Of a stretch of 64,000 nt of DNA, positions 22,555 through 33,554 are shown one piece after another (the first letter of the stretch is position 1; each line of letters begins with the position of its first letter). The stretch lies in contig OY998176.1 in NCBI GenBank assembly GCA_963921935.1, positions 177,998,445 to 178,062,444 on the forward strand. Direction: 5' to 3'. The stretch is from Galeruca laticollis (taxonomy: Eukaryota > Arthropoda > Insecta > Coleoptera > Chrysomelidae). A program made the translations under genes and the position numbers. The notes under the pieces were generated by a model, which was not told the DNA's origin, did no database searches, and was given only the letters and a program-made list of their open reading frames with translations.

Positions 22555-22612
22555 GCTTGTAGGTAAGCACTGATGATGACTTGACAGTCGAAAGCGCTTT
22601 GCAACGATTTTA
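22555..22612 (+). repeat. PLE terminus motif, hammerhead-like
   Basis: The plus strand reads CTGATGA, one extra base, a GACU/AGUC stem with loop TGAC, then GAAAGCGC. The layout matches the motifs at 120-272, 9320, 10129 and 53580. It is upstream of PLE copy 2 but on the opposite strand, as with the head-to-head repeats at 9.2-10.2 kb. An intron-like GTAAGT...TTGTAG interval (22492-22561) precedes it. Confidence 0.5.
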
Positions 22613-22939
22613 AAATTTTATTAAAATTTACACTAAATACAACAAAAGTTTTATTCACCAAAAAAATCAAAATTTTATGATACTTTGCTTTACCTAATTA
22701 TCCTTATTGCTTCCACCACTGTTTTTAAAGACTTCACAAGAAAGAAGTAGATTAGTATTTTGTTCAATAAAACTGATGCTCTTTATGTCAAAAAATTAAT
22801 GACAGTTAATAATAATGAGTGTTGAACAACAATCATTTGCGAATAGTATTGTATGTAGCGAATAGTGTTGTAGTTAATCGGCGAATTCAATTTTTTACTA
22901 ACCACAAATTTGAATTTAAAATTATTAATCTTGTTATAA

Positions 22940-23640
22940 GCACAATGCCATTTACATTAAGTCCAGATGAGTCCCATGGTGAATGCAGGGAAAATAATCG
23001 ACAAGCGACCCGTTAATACCTAAAATGTTTTCCTCAACGTCCTCAGGTTTTTCCTAAACTGAAACGGAAGATGCGCAGCGGTTCGTTCCCAAACAAAAAC
23101 CGTGCACTGCATCGATATCTAGTGAGAACTCATGATGATGTAATTAGTACTTGCGCTTGTTGGTATCAATCCTCATACTTTTGTTAGAAACATAGCTGAA
23201 GAACTGGGAATATACGATACATAGGATTTGGAAGCAACACAAATATCACCCAATTAAACAACAATTAGTTCCAGGACTGAGGCCTACTTATTACAGAAGA
23301 TTAGAATTCGTATATCTAATCGATATTTTGATTGCCGACAATCTCTTACTACTAAAGCAAATATTTTGGAGTGATGAAAGCCGCTTCCACAACAATGATG
23401 TAGTTAATACACACAATACCCATTATTGGACGAACGAAAATCATTCCTGGGTTCATTCAACTCGTCTTCAAACAGTTTGGGGTATAAATGTATGGTGTAG
23501 GTTATTCAATGGCCATTTGATTGGGTAGCTCTTTCACGAGGGCACATTTACTGGACTGTATTTAGATTTTCTTCAAAACAAATTACCTGAACTTTGTAAC
23601 GGGTCACTGAGGTCGCCGGTATACAGAACTTGATAAAAGT
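22940..23640 (+). pseudogene. Mariner/IS630-like transposase relic
   Basis: An HTH-like start (SPDESHGECRENNRQATR, near 22960) resembles the DUF4817 region of insect mariner-like transposases, where GECRGNGR is usual. Further on, FWSDESRFHNNDVVNTHNTH then HYWTNENHSW and WGINVWCRLFNGHLIG (23350-23528) give the first catalytic Asp region and the conserved Trp-rich segment. The pieces are in different frames with stops between, and nothing recognisable follows 23640. No terminal repeats were found. Confidence 0.7.
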
Positions 23641-24535
23641 GGCAAGGTCGTATATAAATTCAAAATAATTCACGGCACATGGTTCCTACATATAGGCAAC
23701 TAATATCACACCAGATATTGAATGGCTTTATTCCAGGCAAATGAGTCATTAATGGCAAAATGGGACTAATTGTGAGTTGTGTACAAACGTCGCTGAGGAA
23801 CAGTAGACCCGTTGCATGCTAGTTCCTTATTTTTAATAATAATAACGAGGATAATAATTTAAATCTTGACGATCGTTCCGTGCGCATGACTCTGTCAGTC
23901 CAAAAATATTAGGACGGCGAGGGTACTAAAATACGAGAGATAGGAAGCCATTTTGACAGTTCAGGGTTCAGGTGGACAGTGCCTCATAAGACCTAAGGTA
24001 AACTATAGATTATTATACTGAATTTGGAATAATTAAAGAAGGGACGTAACTTTTCTTACAGGCAAACTCGGTAACGACGTTGCCGCCCACGTTGTATCAA
24101 GATAGATAGGAATTACACAACTGAGCTTCAAAAAGAATGAGAGAATCAGCAACCAGTTGTTTTATGTAAAGCCGTAATACGAAGGGGTTCGAAGGAATTT
24201 GACCCAATAAGACTTTGCTGTACTCCATAGAGTTTGGTGATAACTGCACGACGGATTGAGCAACTTTTCAAATAAGACATTTCCCTTCACCCCACCCCGC
24301 TGATATACAGAGTGTCCCGCATAAGATCTGACACAGAGCAGAGGCATATAGGGGAGTCCAAAATATGACGATTGGAGGCAATTTACCTCTATACCAAGTT
24401 GCATCCCTGAGGAGTTATAGGGCCTCAAAGTGGGGCTCAAAATTTCGAAAAAAATTAATTTCTTTGCAATCCTTAAACTTAAAAATACCAAATTTGGTAC
24501 AATGTATAAGACTATTAAGAGCATTAAGTAATGGT
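23640..24535. other. Dispersed repeat-like DNA, no gene
   Basis: The segment near 24300 (ACAGAGTGTCCCGCATAAG) has the look of a common insect repeat edge that begins CAGGGTGTCCC. The 131-residue minus-strand open frame over 24162-24557 has no domain I recognise and may be chance. Confidence 0.35.
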
Positions 24536-24559
24536 AAGTAGAAGGCGATCGAACCATTC

Positions 24560-25065
24560 TGGGGAGCTAATTAGGGGTGACCTAACAATAAAATTTCACA
24601 GATTTTTTTATCTGTTATTCGATTTGAGAATTTTTATTATCATACTATGGATAACTCAATTCTTAAGCTTTTTTTACTGTTGTAATTTCGCACAAAACTC
24701 TGTCATTTTTAAGGAAAAATCGAATAACCAAAGACATGTTTTCAACAATGTTATTTAAAAAGTTACAAAAAAGCCAAGAGTTGACTATGAATTTATACAT
24801 CAAATTTAACAATTTGGAATTCAGTTCTTGTAATAAGTTAATTGTTATAATTTATTTCAAATTAGTGGAGAATCCTCATTAAGTGAACAAGTGGATAACC
24901 ATAAAATTTCACTGAATTTTTTTATCTATTGATTTGAAATATTTTATTTTCGTACTATGGATAATTTAATTCTGAAACTTTTTTTACTCTTGTAATTTTG
25001 TATAAAACTTTGTCATTTTCAAGGAAAAGTCGAATAACTATTAGACGTAATTTACTCCATTCATA
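24560..25065. repeat. Two-copy direct duplication, spacing about 310 bp
   Basis: The segments 24575-24740 and 24885-25050 align along their length (AAAATTTCAC, ATACTATGGATAA, CTTTTTTTACT, TTGTAATTT, then AAGGAAAAaTCGAATAAC). Divergence is roughly 20 percent by eye. No coding meaning was seen. Confidence 0.65.
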
Positions 25066-25337
25066 TCATGAATTTTATTTCAGATATAACAAATTGATAG
25101 ATACATTTAAATAAGAACACTTTATTGGAAAAATAAATGAATAATATTGTAGAAAGAACATGAACATTTTAATTTAAAGAAATTGCTGAAAATGATCACC
25201 AATTCCTATCGGGAAATAACTGGAGAAGAATAAATAGACACACTTAACGCCCCCCAAAGAAAGTAATCACATTTATTGATGTCCGGTGAACGGGGAGGCC
25301 AATCTTGACAATTATTTCATCGCCCAATCGGGTCCGT

Positions 25338-26290
25338 GAAGTTAGCCCCCAAAGTTTTCACGATTTAACTAAATTTAGAGTCTTTGGTTAGTGCCTCGTT
25401 AGTGCCTCTTAGTGCTTCTATAAATTTCGTTAGTGCTTCCGTGGTTTGGTAGATATTTAATATTCATTTATTTCAAGGTCAGCCCCCAAAGTGTTTGGGA
25501 TCGATTCCAAATTAGTGTCATTCGTTAGTGCTTCGTTAGTGCTCTTTAGTGCTTCAATTATTTTCGTTAGTGCTTTATTGGTTTTCGAGATATTTGACTT
25601 TATATTTTCAAGGTCAGCCCCCAATGTGTTCACGATTAATTCCAAATTAGTGTCATTCGTTAGTGCTTCGTTAGTGCACTTTAGTGCTTCAATAATTTTC
25701 GCTAGTACTTTATTGGTTATCGAGATATTTGACATTATATTTTATTATATTTTCAAGGTCAGCCCCCAAAGTGTTTATGATTAATTCCAATTTGGTGTCT
25801 TTCATTAGTGCTTCGTTAGTGCACTCTAGTGCTTCAATTATTTTCGTTAGTGTTTTATTGGTTTTCGAGATATTTGACTTTATATTTTCAAGGTCAACCC
25901 CCAAAGTGTTTACGATTGATTCCAAAATAGTGTCATTCGTTAGTGCTTCGTTAGTGCACTTTAGTGCTTCAATAATTTTCGCCAATACTTTACTGGTTGT
26001 CGAGAAATTTCATGTTCTTTTTTTGAGGTCAGCCTACAAAGTATTCACGATTCGATTAAATTTAGTGACATTCGTTAGTGCTTTCTAGTGCTTTAATAAT
26101 TTTCATTAGTGCTATCTTCTTTTTCGATATATTTGATATTAATTTATTGGCACTTCCGTGAAGTTGGCCCCCAAAATGTTCACGATTTTGTTAAAGTTAG
26201 TATCATTCGATAGGGATTCGTTAGTGCTTCCATAAATTTCGTTAGTGCTTTTTTGGTTTTCTAGTTATTTGCTATTATTTCTACTAATAT
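25338..26290. repeat. Minisatellite, 135 bp unit, about seven copies
   Basis: Each unit contains AGGTCAGCCCCCAAAGTGTT, then GATTCCAAAttAGTGTCATTC, then several TTAGTGCTTC subrepeats. Units begin near 25338, 25480, 25611, 25757, 25891, 26026 and 26160; the typical period is 134-135 bp. Read on the minus strand the unit is a 45-residue repeat (for example SKTNKALTKIIEALKSTNEA) that looks like an amphipathic or coiled-coil helix. Open frames cross up to two units (25735-25457, 25985-25710), with stops and indels elsewhere. It may be a decayed repeat-protein exon, or a satellite whose period happens to be a multiple of three. Confidence 0.85.
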
Positions 26291-26429
26291 AAGCTTCTAT
26301 AATTGTTCACGGATGATTCCAAATTGGGTTATGCAGTCGTTAGTGCTATTTAGTACTTCAATAATTATATTTCTAAATTATTTGTTGGTTTAAAAATATT
26401 TGTTTTTTACTGTTTTAGATGAAACATAG

Positions 26430-26700
26430 TTTCTATATAATTCCACAATATATTGAAAACTTTTAAAACCTTGACAATTGTTTCGATATAAAATATCACC
26501 GTCAGAATGAGAGAAGTTACATTTCATTCGATGCCTATCTGATGTTTAATAATTATTTTGGCTAAACCAAGAAGTGACCTACCTAGTGATTGACTTAATA
26601 TATGTTAATAGAAAAAACAAGAAGGTATGATATTACAAATATTGAAGCTTAGATATTATTAGCCCTATGGAGATATCCTGGATATCTTTTTCCAATTAAG
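26430..26700 (-). repeat. Solo PLE terminal repeat
   Basis: This is a diverged copy of the 9229-9520 arm in the same orientation. Shared phrases include TTCCACAATATA, TTACATTTCATTyGATGCCTA, ACCAAGAAGTGACC, GATTGACTTAATATATGTTAATAG and AGCCCTATGG. On the minus strand the motif is CTGACGGTGATATTTTATATCGAAAC, so a GATA/TATC stem is kept although the loop differs. No PLE coding sequence is adjacent. Confidence 0.8.
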
Positions 26701-26736
26701 TTTCTACTATTTATTTTGATGGATCTAGGTTCCATG

Positions 26737-26770
26737 GGGATTACTATTATTATTATTATCATTATTATAT
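26737..26770. repeat. ATT/TTA microsatellite
   Basis: Simple run of ATT units with one TC interruption. Confidence 0.85.
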
Positions 26771-28068
26771 GTTTATTTACAAATAATTACAATTACCAAT
26801 CACCAAAAAGATAATATATTAGAATTACGTAACTAATAAAACCAATGTATAAACAGCGAGAAAAAATACATTACAATAAATTAACACAGATAGAAAATAT
26901 AGAACGTATTTCTTCACAAAAATGTAAATAAACAGGGGAGGCTAATTACCTATTTTGGCTTATTTTGGATCACTGTAACCCATTAAGACCTATGAGGTTG
27001 AACATAGGCACAATGATCCTATATGGCGCCACTTAATTGCCAGTTTTGTTTTCCTTAACATAATGTTAATTCAACTTTCCTTATACACATATACACCTTT
27101 CCATCTTAGCAATTAATGATTTTATTGATATCTTTAGTTTCTAGGGATTTCACTTATTTTTTAAATATTTTTTTAGCAAACTGATAGAATTTAATCTTCT
27201 ACTTTTTTCATTAATTCAAACTATTTACATCGTTATGATGCAAAAAGACAAACATATAACTTAATATAATGCATGTATCAATATTTCAATTCATAAGTAG
27301 ACACATTTTACTGTTAATAATTAGCCATTATTTTTGGCGTGTCGAGAAGAACAGAAAAGGACCGACTCATAAATCATACGGTCAACAGAGTAACTGTAAG
27401 TCCTTTTAACTACCTACTATTATTATTTGTCAAGTTCTATAGTGGCGGTACTAAAATATTTCAATATAGGAGGCATTTTGGTAAAACGATTTATAACAAT
27501 GGAAGAAAATGAGAATATTGGATTGTTCTTTCGATTAAGAAATTTTAACTTTTTGGCGATCGGTATCACTCAAGTTTGGTATAACTTGAACACGAAAACT
27601 CCATTTTCCTTTTATACTCATCAACAAATAACCAAACAACAACCAATTACATTGATAAGACCCAATGTTTCATTTATAGTCACAGGTACACACATCCAAA
27701 TAAAAATGCAGACAAAATATTTAATATTTATTTAAAAAAAAATATATATTTGGACATCATTTCAGTTCCTGTTATTTCCAGTAGCACGAATAGAACGGAT
27801 ACATTTTAAAAAATAGGGGGTGTTCCATTTGAAAAAAGTGTCATTTGTCAAAAAACTGTCCTTTCCGATATTCAGTTGTTTTTGTTCATTTCATTTTCGG
27901 AAGGTTCTGTGAAAATGCTATAACTTTATTTACCCATTTCTCTAAAACCAATAATAATGGAGATATCTGTTATTTATATAATGGTATTGGTCTCTCTAGG
28001 TATATAACTGTCAGTTTGTAATTTTGCAGAAAATGATTGCTTGATAACTTTAGTTTACCTACACAGTA
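26771..28068. other. AT-rich DNA without recognised gene
   Basis: A 102-residue plus-strand frame (27427-27735) has no recognisable domain or clear splice context. No repeats or RNA genes were supported. Confidence 0.4.
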
Positions 28069-28375
28069 TAAAATATGAGTTAAAATAGGAAGGATCTTTC
28101 TTTGTCCACATTTTTTACTTTTTCAGACAGATCGTCATAAAGTTCAATACATCCATCATTTCTTCTACACACAGCTACATAATGGCCAATAAGGTCAATA
28201 GATGCTGGTTTATAAAATATAACCGCTCTTCTAAATGTAAACTGTTTTTTGTTGATATTAATTATCAAAGGAATATCCCCTACATTCAGACTTATATCCG
28301 GAAGCTCTATAAATATTTGATTATCTATAATACGGTCTATATTATACTCATTGCTACATTTTCTACATTTAATAT
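28069..28375 (-). pseudogene. Fragment of a ubiquitin-specific-protease-like (C19) domain
   Basis: The minus-strand open stretch starts at a CxxC pair (KCRKCSNEYN), continues FIELPDISLN and RRAVIFYKP, and reaches GHYVAVCRRNDGCIELYDDL before a TAA near 28080. GHY with a downstream YDD/NDD is the His and Asp/Asn end of the catalytic triad in ubiquitin C-terminal hydrolases of the USP type, which remove ubiquitin from proteins. The Cys box and most of the finger are absent. A stop lies just upstream of the CxxC in this frame, so it is either a terminal exon (no clear acceptor found) or a transposed relic. Confidence 0.5.
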
Positions 28376-28526
28376 TTTACTTTTCCGCCAACCTATCTAA
28401 TATGCGAGAAAAGTATTGGTTTACTCACAAAAAAGTTGGAAATTTGAAATTTTTTTTTGAGTTATTTTTACGCTTTCCATCAACAACAACACGAAAAAAC
28501 GGTTTTTAGAAAAAAATCCTGTGTGT

Positions 28527-28560
28527 ATGTCGTCGTCGTCGTCGTCGTCGTTGTCGTCGG
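28527..28560. repeat. GTC microsatellite
   Basis: GTCGTC run of about ten units with one GTT variant. Confidence 0.85.
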
Positions 28561-28574
28561 CCACTTTTCCTTGC

Positions 28575-29520
28575 ATGTCTTGTTAGCACGATACAGCCTC
28601 CGGAAAGCAATAAGTCACCAATTTTATGATGGAATATTGTTAGGGGCATTTCACAGATGAACCCTTTTGATTTTCAGCTCACCAGAGCCAGTACAACGGG
28701 TGCTATGGTACTTGAAGTACGAAATTTTGTCGTTTTTCGAGAAATTTCAGTTTGTTAGCACGATACAGCCTCCGGAGTTCAACAAGTCACCAATTTTATG
28801 ATTAAATATTATTCAGGGCATCTCACTGATGAACCCTATTGATTTTCAGCTCACCAGAGCCAATACAACCGGTGCTACAGTACTTTAAGTACGATATTGT
28901 TGTCATTTTTGGAGAAGTTTCAGTTTGTTAGCACGATACAGCCTCCGGAGTATATACAAGTGATGAATTTTATGATTGGATATTATTCAAAGCGTCTTAA
29001 AGATGAACCCTATTGATATTGAGCTCACTAAAGCCAGTACAACGGGTGCTGTGGTACTTAAAGTACCAAATTTTTGTCATTTTTGGAGAATTTTCAGTTT
29101 GTTAGCTCGATACAGCCTCCGGAGTATATACAAGTGATGAATTTTATGATTGAATATTATTCAGAGCGTCTTAAAGATGAACCCTATAGATATTGAGCTC
29201 ACTAAAGCCAGTACAACGGGTGCTGTGGTACTTAAAGTTCCAAATTTTTGTCATTTTTTGAGAATTTTCAGTTTGTTAGCACGATACAGCCAGATATACG
29301 ATTGATCAACTTTATGAATAAGTATTGTTCAAGGTGTCTCACAGATGTACGCTATTGATTTTCAGTTGACTAGAGCGAGTACAGCGGGTCCTATAAAACT
29401 AGATATCCTAAATTTTTGGTTATGTTTGGAGAAATTTCGGTTTGTTAGCACGATACATCCCCCGAAGTGTATACAAGTAACAATTTTATGATAGAATATT
29501 GTTCAGGGCCACAGATGCGG
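28575..29520. repeat. Satellite with ~173 bp unit, about six copies
   Basis: The phrase TGTTAGCACGATACAGCCTCCGG recurs near 28578, 28752, 28924, 29098, 29272 and 29443, giving periods of 171-174 bp. Each unit also contains ACAAGTGATGAATTTTATGATTG-like, GATTTTCAGCTCACCAGAGCC-like and ACAACGGGTGCTGTGGTACTT-like segments. The last unit is truncated and passes into GAAAAGTTAGTTTTAATCTTTAAAACCG. That same junction occurs at 3221-3330, so the array end is a dispersed unit rather than a random breakpoint. Confidence 0.9.
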
Positions 29521-29570
29521 AAAAGTTAGTTTTAATCTTTAAAACCGTTTATTTTAAAACGGAACTTTCA

Positions 29571-29675
29571 ATGGATTCTTCAAGTGATGATATTGAGTTA
29601 GAAATTATGCAACGTTTACCGGTAAATAAAACTGGTTATGTTTCTGACAAATATTACAATATGAGCAAACTTTAA
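29571..29675 (+). CDS. Small open frame, 34 residues, unknown
   Basis: An ATG just after the satellite junction opens MDSSSDDIELEIMQRLPVNK and ends at TAA. The start resembles the acidic N-terminus common in PIF/Harbinger proteins, but nothing else supports that. It may be the first exon of a lost element (TTACCG|GTAAAT could act as a donor). No function is proposed. Confidence 0.25.
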   Translation: MDSSSDDIELEIMQRLPVNKTGYVSDKYYNMSKL

Positions 29676-29782
29676 TTTCAATTGCACTAGCTAGTGTATC
29701 GCATTTACCAATTATTTTTTCGAGAAATGAACATACATTGAAAGTAGTTTTTCCTGATTACGACATAAATGGAAGATATCTG

Positions 29783-30500
29783 GCGTATGAATATCCCTGT
29801 ATTCGCAATCTATCGGTATAAGTACGATATCTCTTACAGGTGAATATCAGAAAATAATTATCAAAACAAAACTTTCGAAATCTGTAGGTATGAATACGAT
29901 ATTTCTTACATATGAATATCCTGTACAGTATAAGAAAATACTTATCAAATAAAACTTTCGAAATCTGAAGGTATAAATACGATACTTCTTACATATGAAT
30001 ATCCTGTACAAAGTAAGAAAATAATTATCAAACCAAACTTTCGAAACCTGAAGGTATAAATACGATACTTCTTACATATGAATATCCTGTACAATATGAG
30101 AAAATAATTATCAAAGCAGCACTTTCTAAATCTGAGGGTATGAATACGATATTTCTTACAGTTGAATATCCTGTATAATATAAGAAAATAGTTATCATAC
30201 AAAACTTTCGAAATCTGAAGGTATAAATACGATATTTCTCACATATGAATATCCTGTACAATGTGAGAAAATAATTATCAAACAAAACTTCCGAAATCTG
30301 AAGGTATAAATACGATATTTCTTACAGTTGAATATCCTGTATAATATAAGAAAATAATTATCAAACAAAACTTTCGAAATCTGAAGGTATAAATACGATA
30401 TCTCTTACATATGAATATCCTGTACAGTATAAGAAAATAATTATCAAACAAAACTTTCGAAATCTGAAGGTATAAATACGATATTTCTCCCAATCGTACT
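29783..30500. repeat. Satellite with 83 bp unit, about eight to nine copies
   Basis: The phrase CTTACATATGAATATCCTGTAC recurs at 29904, 29988, 30071, 30154, 30237, 30320 and 30403, a strict 83-84 bp spacing. Each unit also holds AAACTTTCGAAATCTGAAGGT and ATAAATACGATATTTC. Because 83 is not a multiple of three, the open frames across it are by-products. Units are highly similar, suggesting recent homogenisation. It begins about 260 bp after the 173 bp satellite. Confidence 0.92.
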
Positions 30501-31042
30501 AGTTTAATAGATATGAGGGGCTCAAATGTCAATAGTGCACTTAATATGACCAGAAAAATGTATCTTTTGGACACCCAGTCAGATCCAAATAAAAATGTCA
30601 ATACGGTATTTGTTCAAAAAATAATAATTATATGACACAATATCACAATTGACGCAGGGCCGTCGAAGTGTCAGGCCTTACAGTACCTTAGCACTACTAT
30701 GAGGGTTACTGCCTTACTGCCTCCGTTACCAAATTTCCTGCTATTTATTTAGAAAATCTTTTTCATTTTTGCCCTTGTCTCATGTTTTTTATTCTCGTAA
30801 TTGAAGGTTAATTTTCAATTTCTTCATACTGAATTGCAAGCTTTGATTATATTTTTGATAAACAAAACATGGCAAAACACACGATGTTTTGTTTATGGAC
30901 CTTGCCGGTTATGTAAAATTGTTTGTATAAATTCATTTCTGGCGTAGGTCAACAATTGTTTTTTTCATATTAATAAGATTCGACTTATTTCTTCATCAAG
31001 AAAATTATATCTATATAGGGTGTCCTTAAAATTTCCTATTAA
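30501..31042. other. Unassigned AT-rich DNA
   Basis: No coding frame or structured repeat was recognised. A GGGTGTCC phrase near 31019 resembles the repeat edge at about 24305. Confidence 0.4.
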
Positions 31043-31055
31043 AATATATATATAT

Positions 31056-31107
<52 letters not shown>
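31043..31107. repeat. TA microsatellite
   Basis: Continuous TA run with one GA interruption. It is followed immediately by TTGAACTC, the same start as the LTRs at 59939 (minus strand) and 61323. Confidence 0.9.
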
Positions 31108-31109
<2 letters not shown>

Positions 31110-32663
31110 AACTCATCACAACATCTATAAGGGTTTGAAGGTGTTGGTGTGTGAGGTTTTCAAGCTGAATTTGGTTGTATGTTGCCAAAACATAGGGAAT
31201 TATTTTTTTCATGATATTAATGAAATTAAAATGGGTTATGTATTGAATGTGTACCTATGATATCATTAGTTTAATGTAAATATTGAGATGCTAAAATAAT
31301 ATTCAAAACATTTACCATTGTCAGGGCTTCATAAAATAATTCAACTCATACCTGTAGACCAGAAATCATCTTCAAACAATATAATAATTTGTAAATTTGG
31401 CATATACGTCATTAAAAGTATCTAAAACCCTGAAAGAATAAATAAATGTATGTAGATTGTTATAATACATCATGTTTAATAAGAATTAGTAGCAGAATCA
31501 TTATTTTAGATGTTTATTATTATTATGACACAGAGAACTGTCAACAAGATTGGAATGTCAAAATACTTTCAAATCATGAAACATCAGCGACAGAGTTCGA
31601 TGTGCGCGACAGGAATTCGTTGTCATAGAACTATGTAATTCTGATTGATATCTGATGGGACAATGAAATATAACACATGAAGAATTTTGTATATATAATT
31701 TTAGGCCAAGTTTATGAGAAATCATAATCGTGACCAAATTTTAATAGAAATTGAAAAGAATTATATATATTTTGAAAAGTATCAGTTTGTAGATTTGTCT
31801 AATTTAGAATGGAAACGTATTACACAATGAGAGGTTTTTTTTTATAAATAGGGATATTTTTGGAGAAGTAGAGTTTTAAATATGTAAATTATTTTGGAAA
31901 TAAACAAAGCATTAAATATCATCAAATAGTTAAGAAAAATATGAAATTAAATGAAAACTTCTGATTTGTATATTATTGTTAAAAAAATCTAGTGAGATGA
32001 TGAGTTTTGCCCATAGCAACGGACAGGAAAAAGGATGGTTGTTGATTTAAAAAAATGGAGTATGTGGTGTGATATTTTGAAGAGAGGACGTACATAAATG
32101 AAATTTTCAAATTATAATAAAATATAAGAGAAGTCCTCGTATAATTCAAGAAAAGTAACAGAAAAAAGTTAAATAAAGTTAAATACTAGATTTGGATTTT
32201 TATTTTTGTTGATATATGTACTTCTTTTCTCATTTTCATTCCATATTTTTGATTGTATAATTAGAGTGTATGTCATTGTTGTTTCATTACAATATCAGAA
32301 ACAGAAAATAGTTAATAATAGTGACAACCAATTATATAGATAAATTCAGATCATTTCACGTGTCAATACTAAAGAAAGAAATAGGTTTGATACCATAGGC
32401 GTCTCAACATAAATTTAGACAGGGTATAATTTTTTTATTTTAAATAAAAGACCAAAACAAATAATTCTTTATGAAAATATATAAAACAAAATAATAAATT
32501 ACATAAAAATCTTCAACCCTGAACTCAAGAGATTAAGGAGTACTCATGCTCTACTTTATATAATTACCCTGAGCTATAAATAAACAATAATAATTAGAAA
32601 TTATCGCCGCAACAATTAACTTAAGCTAGCCGAACAACATTCATTGATTATAAATAAAACAAT
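31108..32663 (+). mobile_element. LTR-like unit bounded by TA arrays, possible solo LTR
   Basis: It begins TTGAACTCATC after a TA run. Near its end (32520-32640) it resembles the end of the LTR at 61323-63450: CTGAACTCAAG..GGAG..CTCATGCT, then GAGCTA, then an eroded version (ATCGCCGCAACAATTAACTTAAG) of the primer-site region TTGGCGCCCATAAATAAACTTAAC. A second TA array follows at once. I infer a solo or truncated member of the TA-targeting LTR family. The interior was not aligned in detail and carries only short, unconvincing frames. Confidence 0.42.
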
Positions 32664-32676
32664 ATAAATATATATG

Positions 32677-32713
<37 letters not shown>
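32664..32713. repeat. TA microsatellite
   Basis: TA-rich run with TG and AAA interruptions, closing the LTR-like unit to its left. Confidence 0.85.
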
Positions 32714-32716
<3 letters not shown>

Positions 32717-32831
32717 AGAATATGTGGGTATATCGCGTGATATGTAAACAACAACAACAAAGAGATTCATGGGTAATTCACGCAATAAGAAAAGGGCTGT
32801 TTCAGTTGCATCAAGGTATAAACCTACTTAA

Positions 32832-33203
32832 TTAGGGGGTGTGTCTTCTTCCGGCAATTGCAGTTGCTCCCATAATTACTGCTTTTTGCATCAAACCATA
32901 GATATGTCGACGAATGCTTATCTCTTCTAGGTATTTAGTTACTTTAGCGTGCACTAAGCAATTTGCAAAGATTATAAATGGTTTGATTTCCACCTTTCTT
33001 AAATTCCATGAATCTCTCACATCATCTGCTAGCGAACGATATCGCATTATTGTGTATTTGTGAGATTTTCCCAGATTTTCATCCAGTGGTACCGAAAAAT
33101 CAATAATGATCGCAGATTTACTGTTTTTATCTAGCACGATTATGTCCGGTTTCTGTGTTGAACTTCTCAGTCTGTTCTTATCAGAGTATACCAGTAGACT
33201 CAA
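32832..33203 (-). pseudogene. Restriction-like endonuclease-type fragment, probably LINE-derived
   Basis: The 123-residue frame holds KPDIIVLDKNSKSAIIIDFSV, then RYRSLADDVRDSWNLRKVEI and IRRHIYGLMQKAVIMGATAI. The PD...ID(F/V) arrangement resembles the PD-(D/E)xK fold, and this block is familiar at the C-terminus of retroelement proteins in insects (R2-like restriction-like endonucleases or related proteins). Such a nuclease nicks target DNA for target-primed reverse transcription. No RT domain or CCHC knuckle lies upstream, so it is a relic. The exact clade is not determinable here. Confidence 0.5.
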
Positions 33204-33239
33204 ATATAGTATTATACTTTTATAATAAACTAGTACATA

Positions 33240-33510
33240 ATCTAAAATATAGTATTATTACTCTTCCATATTAAGTTATAACATATAGTATGTATTACTA
33301 CTTTGTAAAGTATAGCATATTTCACTTTGTATATATTTGTAATATTATTACTCTTTCATAATAATTAATCATTTTTCATTTGCCAACTCCATTATAATTA
33401 TAGGATATTGCTCAAACATAAAATACCCAATTATTTTTGTTAATTGAAACGATGATTGTATTTTAAAGAGTAAAAGTTATTCTATTTGAAATAATGTATT
33501 TTATAGAGTA

Positions 33511-33554
<44 letters not shown>

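Noticed and set aside
25491..26088. Plus-strand hydrophobic open frames over the 135 bp repeat (membrane-protein-like)
   Set aside because: They arise because the period is a multiple of three; the hydrophobic Ser/Phe/Val pattern is the complement of the Asn/Lys/Glu-rich minus frame, which looks more protein-like.
28575..30500. CRISPR-like array
   Set aside because: Units are contiguous tandem satellites without unique spacers, in clearly eukaryotic DNA.
29945..30601. Overlapping Tyr/Phe/Ile/Arg-rich minus frames
   Set aside because: By-product of the 83 bp satellite; the period is not a multiple of three and the frames jump between units.
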